Positions 16,130 through 23,411 of a stretch of DNA of 64,000 bases are shown here, piece by piece. The notes beneath the pieces were generated by a model. It made no database searches. It had not been told where the DNA came from and was given only the letters and a program-made list of their open reading frames with translations. The stretch comes from Nitrospirota bacterium (GTDB taxonomy: Bacteria > Nitrospirota > Thermodesulfovibrionia > Thermodesulfovibrionales > UBA6898): assembly GCA_016214855.1 (NCBI GenBank), contig JACRMT010000013.1:62001-126000 (forward strand), read 5' to 3'. Each line of letters begins with the position of its first letter. Position 1 is the stretch's first letter. The position numbers and the translations under genes are program-made.

Positions 16130-17099
16130 TTTTTTTTCTGAAACTCCTTTTGTCCTCTTCCCAGAATGGCATGAAGGTAAACCACTGCGTTGGATAAGCG
16201 CTTATATAGTTCTCCAATATTGTAATTATTTTTTTAAGATTTGTCCTGAGTTCATCTGATGAACTGCTGCTGCGGTCCATAATGACTGGTTCTTCAATGA
16301 TAATCGTGTACGCTTTATATCCTGTTATGGGGATAAAGATCGGCAGGACTATACTGTCAGATACCATCGCAAGCTTTACCGGGCCTTTCGGGAAAAGCGC
16401 CTCATGACCGAAAAAGGGTACTGCAACGCCGCTGTCAAAGGTCAGCCGGTCGCCCTGAAGCCCCACAATACCGCCCGCCTGCAGGATCCTGAGAAGTTTC
16501 AGAGAAGAAAAATTGCCTGCCTTCAGCGGCACTTCCTGGACGCCCTCCGCATTTCGGAGATAGCTCAGCTGCGACCCGAGAATGGATGAACTGTCCGGCG
16601 AATACACTACATGTATCTTCCGGTCTTTACAGGACAGTTTCAGGCTTCCCAGTTCCCAGTTGCCGAGATGCGTTGCAAGAAATATGACCCCCCTGCCGGT
16701 TCCCAAGGCCTTCTCCACATGTTCGATGCCCCTGACCGTAAAGGTATAGTTCTCAAGCCGCTCAGGCCCGTGGCTCAGGTGAAAGAGATCGATAAGATAA
16801 TAGGAATAATACTTGAATACTTCATAGGCCATGTATGCATATGAGAAAGAAATACGACCGGGTTTTATTTTCGAGAGGTTTCGTCTGATGGCCAGGTAAT
16901 TGTCGAAGTTGAAAACAATGAAGATGACCACGAACAGGCGGCCGATCACCCTCAGGAGCCAGACAGGCAGATATTTCGTTGCGATCAGAAATCCCCTCAC
17001 CAGAAGCCTGAACGGAAGCGTATGCTGGAACTTTCTGAAGACGCTCTGCGCCTCGGCACGGTTCCCTGTATCCTCATTAATATTGTCGGTCTTTGTCAT
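16104..17099 (-). CDS. Lipid A biosynthesis acyltransferase family protein (LpxL/HtrB-like)
   Basis: 331 residues from ATG 17099, close to the usual family length of about 300. A longer frame upstream to 17438 is unlikely because it runs antisense through the deaminase gene. A membrane helix lies near 45-62. The acyltransferase H-x4-E motif is in ATHLGNWELGSL, followed by the VYSPD segment and GGIVGLQGDRLTFDSG. These enzymes move an acyl chain from acyl-ACP to a lipid A precursor at the inner membrane. It heads a minus-strand run with two radical SAM genes. Confidence 0.85.
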   Translation of the reverse strand: MTKTDNINEDTGNRAEAQSVFRKFQHTLPFRLLVRGFLIATKYLPVWLLRVIGRLFVVIFIVFNFDNYLAIRRNLSKIKPGRISFSYAYMAYEVFKYYSYYLIDLFHLSHGPERLENYTFTVRGIEHVEKALGTGRGVIFLATHLGNWELGSLKLSCKDRKIHVVYSPDSSSILGSQLSYLRNAEGVQEVPLKAGNFSSLKLLRILQAGGIVGLQGDRLTFDSGVAVPFFGHEALFPKGPVKLAMVSDSIVLPIFIPITGYKAYTIIIEEPVIMDRSSSSSDELRTNLKKIITILENYISAYPTQWFTFMPFWEEDKRSFRKKSEDSSYLS

Positions 17100-17153
17100 A
17101 AGTGCATTCTGTTGATGCCACAAACTTCTCTGGCTAAAGCATACGATATTTTC

Positions 17154-17159
17154 TATAAT
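17154..17159 (+). promoter_or_regulatory. Consensus -10 box close to a start codon
   Basis: TATAAT ends only 9 bases before the deaminase ATG at 17169 and no purine-rich ribosome site is present. If this is the real -10 element, the transcript would be nearly leaderless. No good -35 box is seen at 17 bases. Confidence 0.35.
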
Positions 17160-17168
17160 ATCACCCTC

Positions 17169-17660
17169 ATGAAAAAGAAAGCTCCGGCGAAAAAGAAACC
17201 GCACCTCAGGCCCAACTGGGATGAGTATTTCATCAACATTGCAAAGGCTGTGGCCACGCGCGCTACCTGCATCAGAAGAAGATACGGAGCAGTCGTCACA
17301 AAAGAGAATATCATCGTAAGCACAGGGTACAACGGCGCAGCTGCCGGCGTGACCGACTGTCTCGAGGTCGGCAAATGCACCCGTATGGAATTGCAGATAC
17401 CGCATGGACAGCGCTACGAGCTCTGCCACAGCGTGCATGCAGAGGCAAATGCGATCATCAGGGCATCGGTTGACGAACTGAAGGGAGCAACGATCTATGT
17501 CTCGGGAGTTGACGGAGACGGAGACGAATGCGATTCAGCGCCCTGCATGATGTGCAAGAGGATGATCCTGAATGCCCGCATAGCGCGTGTCGTCTATTCA
17601 GACGGCAACGCCACGTACCACGTCATCGATCCGACCGACTGGCTGAAAGACCGGATTTAG
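17169..17660 (+). CDS. dCMP/cytidine deaminase family protein (ComEB-like)
   Basis: 163 residues from ATG 17169 (ATG 17115 in the same frame is less likely). Zinc ligands and the catalytic Glu are in HSVHAEANAII (about 79) and PCMMCKRM (about 125). An N-terminal GAVVTKENIIVSTGYNG segment is typical of deoxycytidylate deaminases, which make dUMP for thymidylate synthesis. The N-terminal 13 residues are lysine-rich. It is divergent from the acyltransferase gene. Confidence 0.88.
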   Translation: MKKKAPAKKKPHLRPNWDEYFINIAKAVATRATCIRRRYGAVVTKENIIVSTGYNGAAAGVTDCLEVGKCTRMELQIPHGQRYELCHSVHAEANAIIRASVDELKGATIYVSGVDGDGDECDSAPCMMCKRMILNARIARVVYSDGNATYHVIDPTDWLKDRI

Positions 17661-17720
17661 TGCCTGTGCAGAGTGTCAGTGCCAGATTTTTTCCGGCGAG
17701 TCCAAGATATTTCCTCTGCC

Positions 17721-17903
17721 TCACTTTTCAAAGTCTGACTTGTTTAGTCCGGACTGGCGCAATATGGAGACAAACGTGCCATAAGGAATTTCTTTTCTTG
17801 GCGTAGGGACGATTACAGTTCTCTCATCTCTGCGTAATTTTTTGTGGCTTCCGGTCTGATCAATCTCGAACCCTAACCCATAGAAATAACAACCCTGCCC
17901 TGC
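17721..17903 (-). pseudogene. Decayed HicA-type mRNA interferase toxin
   Basis: A 60-codon open stretch reads ...GFEIDQTGSHKKLRR, then VIVPTPRKEIPYGTFVSILRQSG and ends LNKSDFEK-stop. This is the C-terminal two-thirds of the HicA/YcfA double-stranded-RNA-binding-like toxin, including the catalytic GSH. There is no in-frame ATG, GTG or TTG, a stop lies just upstream, and about 20 N-terminal residues and any hicB partner are missing. It lies directly before the AbrB/VapC module. Confidence 0.7.
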
Positions 17904-17916
17904 CTAGTTCGAAGTC

Positions 17917-17945
17917 TTGACGATTGCAGTATATTTCCTTACAAT
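17917..17945 (+). promoter_or_regulatory. Sigma-70-type promoter of the AbrB/VapC module
   Basis: TTGACG (17917-17922) and TACAAT (17940-17945) are separated by 17 bases. The -10 box lies inside the left palindrome at 17935-17956, so binding there would block transcription. Confidence 0.65.
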
Positions 17946-17971
17946 ATAGTAAGGAATTTACTTATAAGTAA
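17935..17971. promoter_or_regulatory. Twin palindromic operator of the AbrB/VapC module
   Basis: Two palindromes lie back to back: TTCCTTAC-6-GTAAGGAA (17935-17956) and TTACTTATAAGTAA (17958-17971). The first covers the -10 box; the second abuts the ribosome site. The GTAAGGA half-site occurs in both. This fits autorepression by the AbrB-fold antitoxin. Confidence 0.65.
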
Positions 17972-17982
17972 GGAGACAGATT

Positions 17983-18225
17983 ATGACCGTTGCCACCATA
18001 ACAACCAAGGGCCAGACAACAATCCCCAAGAACATCAGGGAGCACCTGAAGCTCCATGCCGGAGACCGGCTCGATTTCATTATTGAAGAAAGCGGGAAGG
18101 TGAGCGTGCGGCCGGCCACGTCTGATGTAACTGAATTAGAGGGCATACTGCACAGGCCAGGCATGAAAGCTGTGTCAATAGAAGAGATGTCTCGGGCGAT
18201 TAAGTCCCGTCATAAGAGAGCTTGA
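17983..18225 (+). CDS. AbrB/MazE-fold antitoxin (VapB-type)
   Basis: 80 residues with the swapped-hairpin AbrB DNA-binding pattern TITTKGQTTIPKNIREHLKL (residues 5-24) and GDRLDFIIEESGKVSVRP after it. The C-terminal 30 residues are the likely toxin-binding tail. The start ATG follows an AAGGAG site overlapping the second operator palindrome. The toxin gene follows by 3 bases. Confidence 0.88.
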   Translation: MTVATITTKGQTTIPKNIREHLKLHAGDRLDFIIEESGKVSVRPATSDVTELEGILHRPGMKAVSIEEMSRAIKSRHKRA

Positions 18226-18228
18226 GCA

Positions 18229-18627
18229 ATGAAAGGCCTCGACACCAATGTGCTCGTCAGATATCTTGTCAGAGATGATCAGAAACAGGCTGAGATGGCC
18301 TCTTCGTTTATCAATAACGTGTCATCATCGGGCGAGTTTTGCTACATCAACGCTGTTGTGCTTTGCGAGCTGGTATGGGTTCTTGAATCTGCATATAGAT
18401 ATTCGAAAAAAGAGATTGCCGATGTGATCGACAAAATTCTTGTGACGCGGCAGTTTGAAGTAGACCGCAAAGACCTCGTTATCCACGCGCTCAGGGAATA
18501 CCGGGAGGGCAAGGGCGATCTCGCCGACTACGTTATCGGCAGAAGCAACCGCGCCTCAGGGTGCGATTCTACCGCCACTTTTGACAGAGCGCTCAGGGGA
18601 AGCACGTCTTTCGAAGTGCTTGATTGA
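18229..18627 (+). CDS. vapC: PIN-domain ribonuclease toxin, VapC family
   Basis: 132 residues. PIN acidic residues are present: Asp5 in GLDTNVLVRYL, Glu in VLCELVWVL (about 44), Asp in KGDLADYVIG (about 100) and Asp in TFDRAL (about 120). The active site therefore looks intact, unlike the nearby HicA remnant. Known VapC toxins cleave tRNA or rRNA; the target here is unknown. It is co-transcribed with the AbrB-type antitoxin. Confidence 0.88.
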   Translation: MKGLDTNVLVRYLVRDDQKQAEMASSFINNVSSSGEFCYINAVVLCELVWVLESAYRYSKKEIADVIDKILVTRQFEVDRKDLVIHALREYREGKGDLADYVIGRSNRASGCDSTATFDRALRGSTSFEVLD

Positions 18628-18649
18628 ATTGCTAAGGAATTCAAGAGTA

Positions 18650-18756
18650 TTCAATTATTAAATCCCTCCTATCCTCCCTTTGCCAAAGGGAGGTATCAAG
18701 CCCCTCTTTGGCAACCAACAGCAGGTGCCTTAAGCAAGAGGGTGAGGGGAGATTTT
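18650..18756. repeat. GC-rich double-hairpin element with internal CCAACAG-type insert
   Basis: Starts TCAATTATTAAATCCCTCCT and ends GGTGAGGGGAGATTTT, so the ends are loosely inverted. Inside are a hairpin CCTCCCTTTGCCAAAGGGAGG and a second one interrupted by CCAACAGCAGGTGCCTTAAGC. A related element with the same insert in opposite orientation lies at 21142-21243, on the other side of the helicase gene. The copy at 42930-43018 shares start and end but lacks the insert. Confidence 0.75.
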
Positions 18757-18805
18757 GATCTGTGTCAGCTTACCTCTAAACTTAATATTAGGAACTCAGA
18801 CAGCA

Positions 18806-21037
18806 TTACTGCTCCAGCCATCGTTTCAATAAAAACTTTGCACCTTGCTTGTCTAACGGCTCATTCCTGTTGCCGCACTGGGCATCCTGCACGCATGAGG
18901 GGCAGCCGCTCTCGCATTCGCAGTCTTCGATGATCCGCAGCGTGGCTCCAAGCCATTCAGGAATAATGTCCAATACCCTGCGCGTAAGTCCCACGCCCCC
19001 TTCATGGCCGTCGTACATGAAGATGGCCGGAAGGCCGAAATCAGGAAAACTGGTATGGCTCAGGCCGCCGATGTCGCCCCTGTCGCATAACACGAAGAGC
19101 GGCATGCAGGCGATGGCCGTATGCTCCACCGCATGTATCGTACCGCCCAGATCAAACCCTCTCGCTTCAATCTCCCGCTCGGTCGACCGGTCCAGAACGA
19201 TCCAGAGGCCTTCGGTCTCGAATAAGTGATCCGGCAGTTGCAGCGGCGTGGTCGATATCCACTTGTTGTCTGAGACGCGCTTTGTGTCGTAGCCCATCAC
19301 CTTCTGGACGATTCTCAGACGCCCCCAGTCAAAGGTCAGCCGGTTGAACCGCTTCGTCTCCTGCTTCGCAATGATCTGAGTCGTGTCACCGCTTACCGGC
19401 TGCGTGTAGAATGCAAGATTCGCCAATCTGCAGACAGCCCTTTTCTTCGGGATATCAAGCTCCACAACTTTATACTGCTTGCCGCGGTGCAGATACACAG
19501 CACCCGGAAAGGCCTCCCTGAATACCCGCGCTCCGCCCAATTCGCCGATGGTCCGGCCTGATTCATTGACCAGCATAAAGCGCTCGCCAGCTGCCCTGAT
19601 GCTCAGATCCCTCTGCGGCATCTTGAGAGGCGAAAACCAGATACCGCTCTTTTTGCCGGGTACCAGCGTCTGTTCTGCAACAAGCTCTTCAATAAGCGGC
19701 AGGGCCTTCTGCATATCAAATGCAGGATCGCCCAGCGTCAGGTTCAGCTCAGTTGCAGCGCAGAGAAGGTGCCTTTTCATGATATACGCATTGAAAGGAT
19801 CGATGACCGCAGCCTCATGGCTTTTTTCAAAGAACTCTGCAGGATGGCGCATGAAATAGTGGTCAAGGGCATCCTGGATCGCCACCAATATCACAAGGGA
19901 TTCCTGCCCCTGCCTGCCTACCCTTCCGGCCCTCTGCCATGTGCTCGATACTGAGCCGGGGTACCCGCAGAGGATGCAGCAGTCAAGCCCGCCGATGTCA
20001 ACACCGAGTTCGAGAGCGCTTGTCGAGACCACGCCAAGCAGCTCGCCGCTGAAAAGCCGTGCTTCAATCTCGCGGCGCTCCTCAGGCAGGAAACCTGCCC
20101 TATACGGACTGATCTTCTCTCGCAGGTCAGGGGCGTAGTTCACTGCCCAGTTGTGGATCAGCTCGGTGATCTTGCGCGCCTTGGTAAAGACGATCGTCCT
20201 CATCCCCTGCTTCATGCACTGCACGAAAAGCTTTGTTGCAAGCGTGTACGGGCTCTCGATAGGGCTCATGAAATAGAAATGTTTTCCGGCTGCCGGCGCG
20301 CCGCTTTCATCGACCACGCTGAACTGCAGTCCGGTCAGGTCTTCTGCAAGTCTGCCGGGATTTGCTATCGTTGCAGAGGCTGAGATGAACTGGGGGCTTG
20401 ACCCGTAATGTTCACAGACACGCCTCAGCCTTCTGATCACCTGGGCAACGTGGGAGCCGAACACACCGCGGTATGTATGGATCTCGTCAATGACTATGTA
20501 CCTCAGATTCCTGAAAAACCCTTCCCATTTTTTGTGGAACGGCAGGAATGCGAGATGGATCATGTCAGGGTTTGTAAAGATCACATTCGGCAGGTTCTCA
20601 CGTATCTCCCGGCGTTTCGCGGCAGGGGTATCCCCGTCGTACACCTCTCCGACGATGCCAAGCCCGATCTCTTCAGACAGTTCGTTCAGGTTCTTCACCT
20701 GGTCCTGCTCAAGTCCTTTGAGCGGGAAGATGCAGAGGGCCTGCGTGTTGCGGTCAACAAGTATGGCTTCAAGGATAGGGATATTGTATGCAAGGCTTTT
20801 GCCGCTGGCAGTAGGGGTCATCAGGACAATGTTCCTGCCGAGCCTGATCTGGTCTATGGCCTCTGCCTGATGGCTGTAAAATTGTGAAATACCCCTCTTC
20901 AGAAAGATCGTTCTGAGCCGCTCATCAAGCTCTATAGTGCGGTAGTGTTCAGCAACCGGACGTATATGCCTGTGGCCTGCGCACTGGAGCTGCATCTCCC
21001 TGTCGTTATCGAGAAAATCGATGATTTCATTAATCAT
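18806..21037 (-). CDS. DEAD/DEAH-box helicase of the MrfA/YprA type (C-terminal Cys4, DUF1998-like)
   Basis: 743 residues. Walker A is TPTASGKSLAY (about 75), the DEAH-equivalent is VIDEIHTYRG (about 184), and motif III is SASATIANP. Motif VI is in QRAGRVGRQGQ (about 390). The C-terminal domain ends with four Cys in CECESGCPSCVQDAQCG, the metal site typical of MrfA-type helicases that act in mitomycin-lesion repair in Bacillus. Length fits that family. It stands alone, flanked by two inverted copies of a GC-rich repeat. Confidence 0.85.
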   Translation of the reverse strand: MINEIIDFLDNDREMQLQCAGHRHIRPVAEHYRTIELDERLRTIFLKRGISQFYSHQAEAIDQIRLGRNIVLMTPTASGKSLAYNIPILEAILVDRNTQALCIFPLKGLEQDQVKNLNELSEEIGLGIVGEVYDGDTPAAKRREIRENLPNVIFTNPDMIHLAFLPFHKKWEGFFRNLRYIVIDEIHTYRGVFGSHVAQVIRRLRRVCEHYGSSPQFISASATIANPGRLAEDLTGLQFSVVDESGAPAAGKHFYFMSPIESPYTLATKLFVQCMKQGMRTIVFTKARKITELIHNWAVNYAPDLREKISPYRAGFLPEERREIEARLFSGELLGVVSTSALELGVDIGGLDCCILCGYPGSVSSTWQRAGRVGRQGQESLVILVAIQDALDHYFMRHPAEFFEKSHEAAVIDPFNAYIMKRHLLCAATELNLTLGDPAFDMQKALPLIEELVAEQTLVPGKKSGIWFSPLKMPQRDLSIRAAGERFMLVNESGRTIGELGGARVFREAFPGAVYLHRGKQYKVVELDIPKKRAVCRLANLAFYTQPVSGDTTQIIAKQETKRFNRLTFDWGRLRIVQKVMGYDTKRVSDNKWISTTPLQLPDHLFETEGLWIVLDRSTEREIEARGFDLGGTIHAVEHTAIACMPLFVLCDRGDIGGLSHTSFPDFGLPAIFMYDGHEGGVGLTRRVLDIIPEWLGATLRIIEDCECESGCPSCVQDAQCGNRNEPLDKQGAKFLLKRWLEQ

Positions 21038-21141
21038 GATCTCTGATTGTAAAACACCCGGCTCTATTCATGCTAACATGCAACGCAGTCTCATAATGCT
21101 CCACGATCATAAAGGCAACCACACACGAAGCGGGAAGAGTC

Positions 21142-21243
21142 ATAACCCCTCCTCGCCTCTGCTTAGGGCACCTACTGTTGGCCCTTATCTTCAGGGGAGG
21201 AATTAACCCCCTCTTGAGGTAAGAGGGGGAAAGGGGGCGTTAT
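21142..21243. repeat. GC-rich double-hairpin element, inverted relative to 18650-18756
   Basis: Begins ATAACCCCTCC and ends GGGGGCGTTAT. It contains GCTTAGGGCACCTACTGTTGG, the reverse complement of the insert in the 18650-18756 element with two changes, and a hairpin CCCCCTCTTGAGGTAAGAGGGGG. The rest of the 21038-21356 gap holds no gene that I can see. Confidence 0.7.
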
Positions 21244-21356
21244 GTTCCCCTGTCCTCTTCACAAAGTTTCATGATCATGAGCACAATTTCATATCGCCAT
21301 CCCATGTGCCTGTGATAAAATATATTCAGCAGACAGGAAACTGCGGGGAGGTCACC

Positions 21357-21812
21357 ATGAAAAAGATATTATTGCCGGCAATACTGTTTATATTCGTGAT
21401 GGGCAGTTCGGCATTTGCCGTTGGAGGAGACGTCAGGTGGTCTTCGCTCAAGGACGGTATGGTAAAGGCAAAGGCTGAAAAGAAACCGATCATCGTTGAT
21501 TTCTTCTTCGGAAAAGGCTGCCCGCGTTGTGAAAAGCTCGAAAAATTCATCTATAGTGAGCCGAAGATCGCCAAGAAGATCAACGACGATTTTGTCCCGA
21601 TCTTTATTGATCTGACCAAGCCCCTCACCAAAGAAGAAGAAGCCCTGGGCAACAAATATGATTATAAGAACGACTGCCTTATGCTCTTTCTGGACTACGA
21701 TATGAATCTGCTTAAAGACCCCACGGGCAACAAGATGTGCTTTGTTGACCATGTCGAGCCCGATATTTTCAATGGCTATCTTGACATGATGAAAGGACAG
21801 ATGAAAAAATAG
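21357..21812 (+). CDS. Periplasmic thioredoxin-like protein
   Basis: 151 residues from ATG 21357, behind a GGGGAGG site. A signal peptide spans about 1-20 (LLPAILFIFVMGSSAFA). The thioredoxin-fold segment VDFFFGKGCPRCEKLEKF (about 46-63) has a C-P-R-C active site; further Cys lie near 102 and 123. The order fits the thioredoxin_7 or DsbD C-terminal type. The redox partner is not evident from neighbours. Confidence 0.8.
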   Translation: MKKILLPAILFIFVMGSSAFAVGGDVRWSSLKDGMVKAKAEKKPIIVDFFFGKGCPRCEKLEKFIYSEPKIAKKINDDFVPIFIDLTKPLTKEEEALGNKYDYKNDCLMLFLDYDMNLLKDPTGNKMCFVDHVEPDIFNGYLDMMKGQMKK

Positions 21813-21889
21813 ACTCTGCGTCGTTACCCGCAATTAATACAACTCTCTCGCTTTGATTTCTGTTTTACGTTCGCCTTATACTATTCGCC

Positions 21890-22699
21890 ATGAGCGGCAT
21901 TATTGATTTCCATACCCATGCATTTCCTGATGGCCTGGCTGAGAGGGCTGTGCAGGCCCTGCTTGAAGAGGGCAGAAAGAAGTATGATGTGCAGGCGTAT
22001 CTTGACGGCAGGATCTCATCGCTCCTGGCTTCCATGGACCGAAGCGGCATTGAAAAGAGCGTAATCTGCTCGATAGCGACCAAACCGTCCCAGTTCGATC
22101 CGATCATAAAATGGTCTAAACAGATCATGTCGGACAGGATCATCCCCTTCCCTTCCCTGCATCCTGAGTCTCCTGATGCTGTTCAGCAGGTGAAACAGAT
22201 AAAGACCGAGGGATTCAGGGGGGTAAAATTTCATCCCTACTATCAGGACTTCGGGATTGACGAAAAAAGACTTTTTCCGATCTACGAGGAACTGCAGCAG
22301 CAGGGCTTGATCGTTGTAATGCATACCGGTTTCGACCTTGCCTTTGAACGCGACAGGAGATGCGATCCGGAGAAGATCCTGCATCTGCTCGAAGCATTCC
22401 CTGAACTGAAATTGGTCGCAACACATCTCGGCGCGTGGGAAGATTGGGATGAGGTCGAAAGACATCTTTCCGGAAAGAAGATCTATATGGAAATTTCATT
22501 TTCCCTTGACTGCATGCCGAAAGAGACGGCCCGCCGCATCATCCTGAACCATCCGAAAGACCATATTCTGTTTGGTTCGGATTCGCCCTGGGCTGATCAG
22601 GGCAAGGCAATTGAGCTTTTGAAGAGTCTCGAACTCGGGCAGGAGATGGAGGATCGAATCCTCCGGGGAAACGCATTAAGACTGCTTGAAACTGCCTGA
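21890..22699 (+). CDS. Amidohydrolase-2 family metal-dependent hydrolase
   Basis: 269 residues. TIM-barrel amidohydrolase motifs are present: DFHTHAFPD at the N-terminus, GVKFHPYYQDFG (about 111), VMHTGFD (about 143), ATHLGAWEDWD (about 176) and FGSDSPW (about 227). These supply the metal-binding His and the catalytic Asp. Family members hydrolyse or decarboxylate varied substrates; none can be named here. It is preceded by the thioredoxin-like gene at 77 bases and is probably read alone. Confidence 0.82.
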   Translation: MSGIIDFHTHAFPDGLAERAVQALLEEGRKKYDVQAYLDGRISSLLASMDRSGIEKSVICSIATKPSQFDPIIKWSKQIMSDRIIPFPSLHPESPDAVQQVKQIKTEGFRGVKFHPYYQDFGIDEKRLFPIYEELQQQGLIVVMHTGFDLAFERDRRCDPEKILHLLEAFPELKLVATHLGAWEDWDEVERHLSGKKIYMEISFSLDCMPKETARRIILNHPKDHILFGSDSPWADQGKAIELLKSLELGQEMEDRILRGNALRLLETA

Positions 22700-22754
22700 C
22701 ACAATATTCACGGGGAGATGGCGCAGCTTGCAACCGGTCCCGTGAAGCAAAGCG

Positions 22755-23051
22755 CTATGCCATGATTTCATCTGTTGGCAAGATTTGCTTCACGTGCCGT
22801 ATCGTAAGAATAGATATCAGCTTTTCTTCTGTCCGGCAAATAATTCTGTAATTGCCGTACAGCAATTCTTTTATTTTCGGGTTATTGATTTCCGGAACTG
22901 TTCGACCGCTTTCGGGAAACGACTGCAGTTGTTCGACTTTGGCAAAAACCGTCTCAATCCAGCTTTCCGCCGCACTTCTATTATCCTGTGCTATATATTC
23001 TGCAATCTCGCCTGCTCTGTCTATTGCAAGAGGAGACCAGACAACTTTCAT
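22755..23051 (-). CDS. RelE/ParE-family toxin
   Basis: 98 residues with the ParE/RelE pattern: VVWSPLAIDRAGEIAEYIAQ at the N-terminus, FPESGRTVPEI in the middle, and YGNYRIICRTEEKLISILTI then RH at the C-terminus. It overlaps the antitoxin gene by 4 bases (ATGA-type). ParE-type members poison DNA gyrase and RelE-type members cut mRNA; this sequence fits the ParE branch slightly better. Confidence 0.88.
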   Translation of the reverse strand: MKVVWSPLAIDRAGEIAEYIAQDNRSAAESWIETVFAKVEQLQSFPESGRTVPEINNPKIKELLYGNYRIICRTEEKLISILTIRHVKQILPTDEIMA

Positions 23052-23329
23052 TTTTTGATTCGGCCAAGCACGGCTGCCTTAGCATCGCCATGTTTAATCC
23101 CCTGGCCATTTTCGATCTGGCTGATCGACGTTTGAATATCCTGAAGCAGTTCAATCTTATCCTGCATTGACTCGAATTCATCCGCATCCAGCAGAACAGC
23201 GACACCTTTCCCATGCTGGGTAATAATAAGAGGGCGTTTTGTCACATGAATTTTTTTTATAAAAGATGCAATTCCGGTCCTAAACTCAGACATCGGCCTG
23301 ATATCTTCATTAATTTTTGATCTTCTCAT
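23048..23329 (-). CDS. Phd/YefM-family antitoxin
   Basis: 93 residues. The N-terminal fold is typical: DIRPMSEFRTGIASFIKKI, then KRPLIITQHGKGVAVLLDAD. The C-terminal helical tail (LLQDIQTSISQIE onward) is the likely toxin-binding part. It is first in a two-gene operon behind a perfect 25-bp palindrome, so autorepression is expected. Confidence 0.88.
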   Translation of the reverse strand: MRRSKINEDIRPMSEFRTGIASFIKKIHVTKRPLIITQHGKGVAVLLDADEFESMQDKIELLQDIQTSISQIENGQGIKHGDAKAAVLGRIKK

Positions 23330-23339
23330 GTATCACCTC

Positions 23340-23364
23340 GTTACAATGTAATGTACATTGTAAC
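23340..23364. promoter_or_regulatory. Operator palindrome of the Phd/ParE module
   Basis: GTTACAATGTA and TACATTGTAAC are perfect inverted arms around three central bases, 11 bases upstream of the antitoxin start. A TACAAT -10 box of the divergent-reading promoter lies inside it. Confidence 0.7.
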
Positions 23365-23386
23365 GTAATATATATTGTACGATCAA
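23357..23386 (-). promoter_or_regulatory. Promoter of the Phd/ParE module
   Basis: On the minus strand, TTGATC (23386-23381) and TACAAT (23362-23357) are spaced by 18 bases. The -10 box is within the operator arms. Confidence 0.5.
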
Positions 23387-23411
23387 TTTTATTTTGAGCA
23401 GGCCTGTTCTT

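Noticed and set aside
16104-17438. Longer 444-residue frame of the acyltransferase
   Set aside because: The extra N-terminus runs antisense through the deaminase gene and has no family similarity; ATG 17099 gives the usual length.
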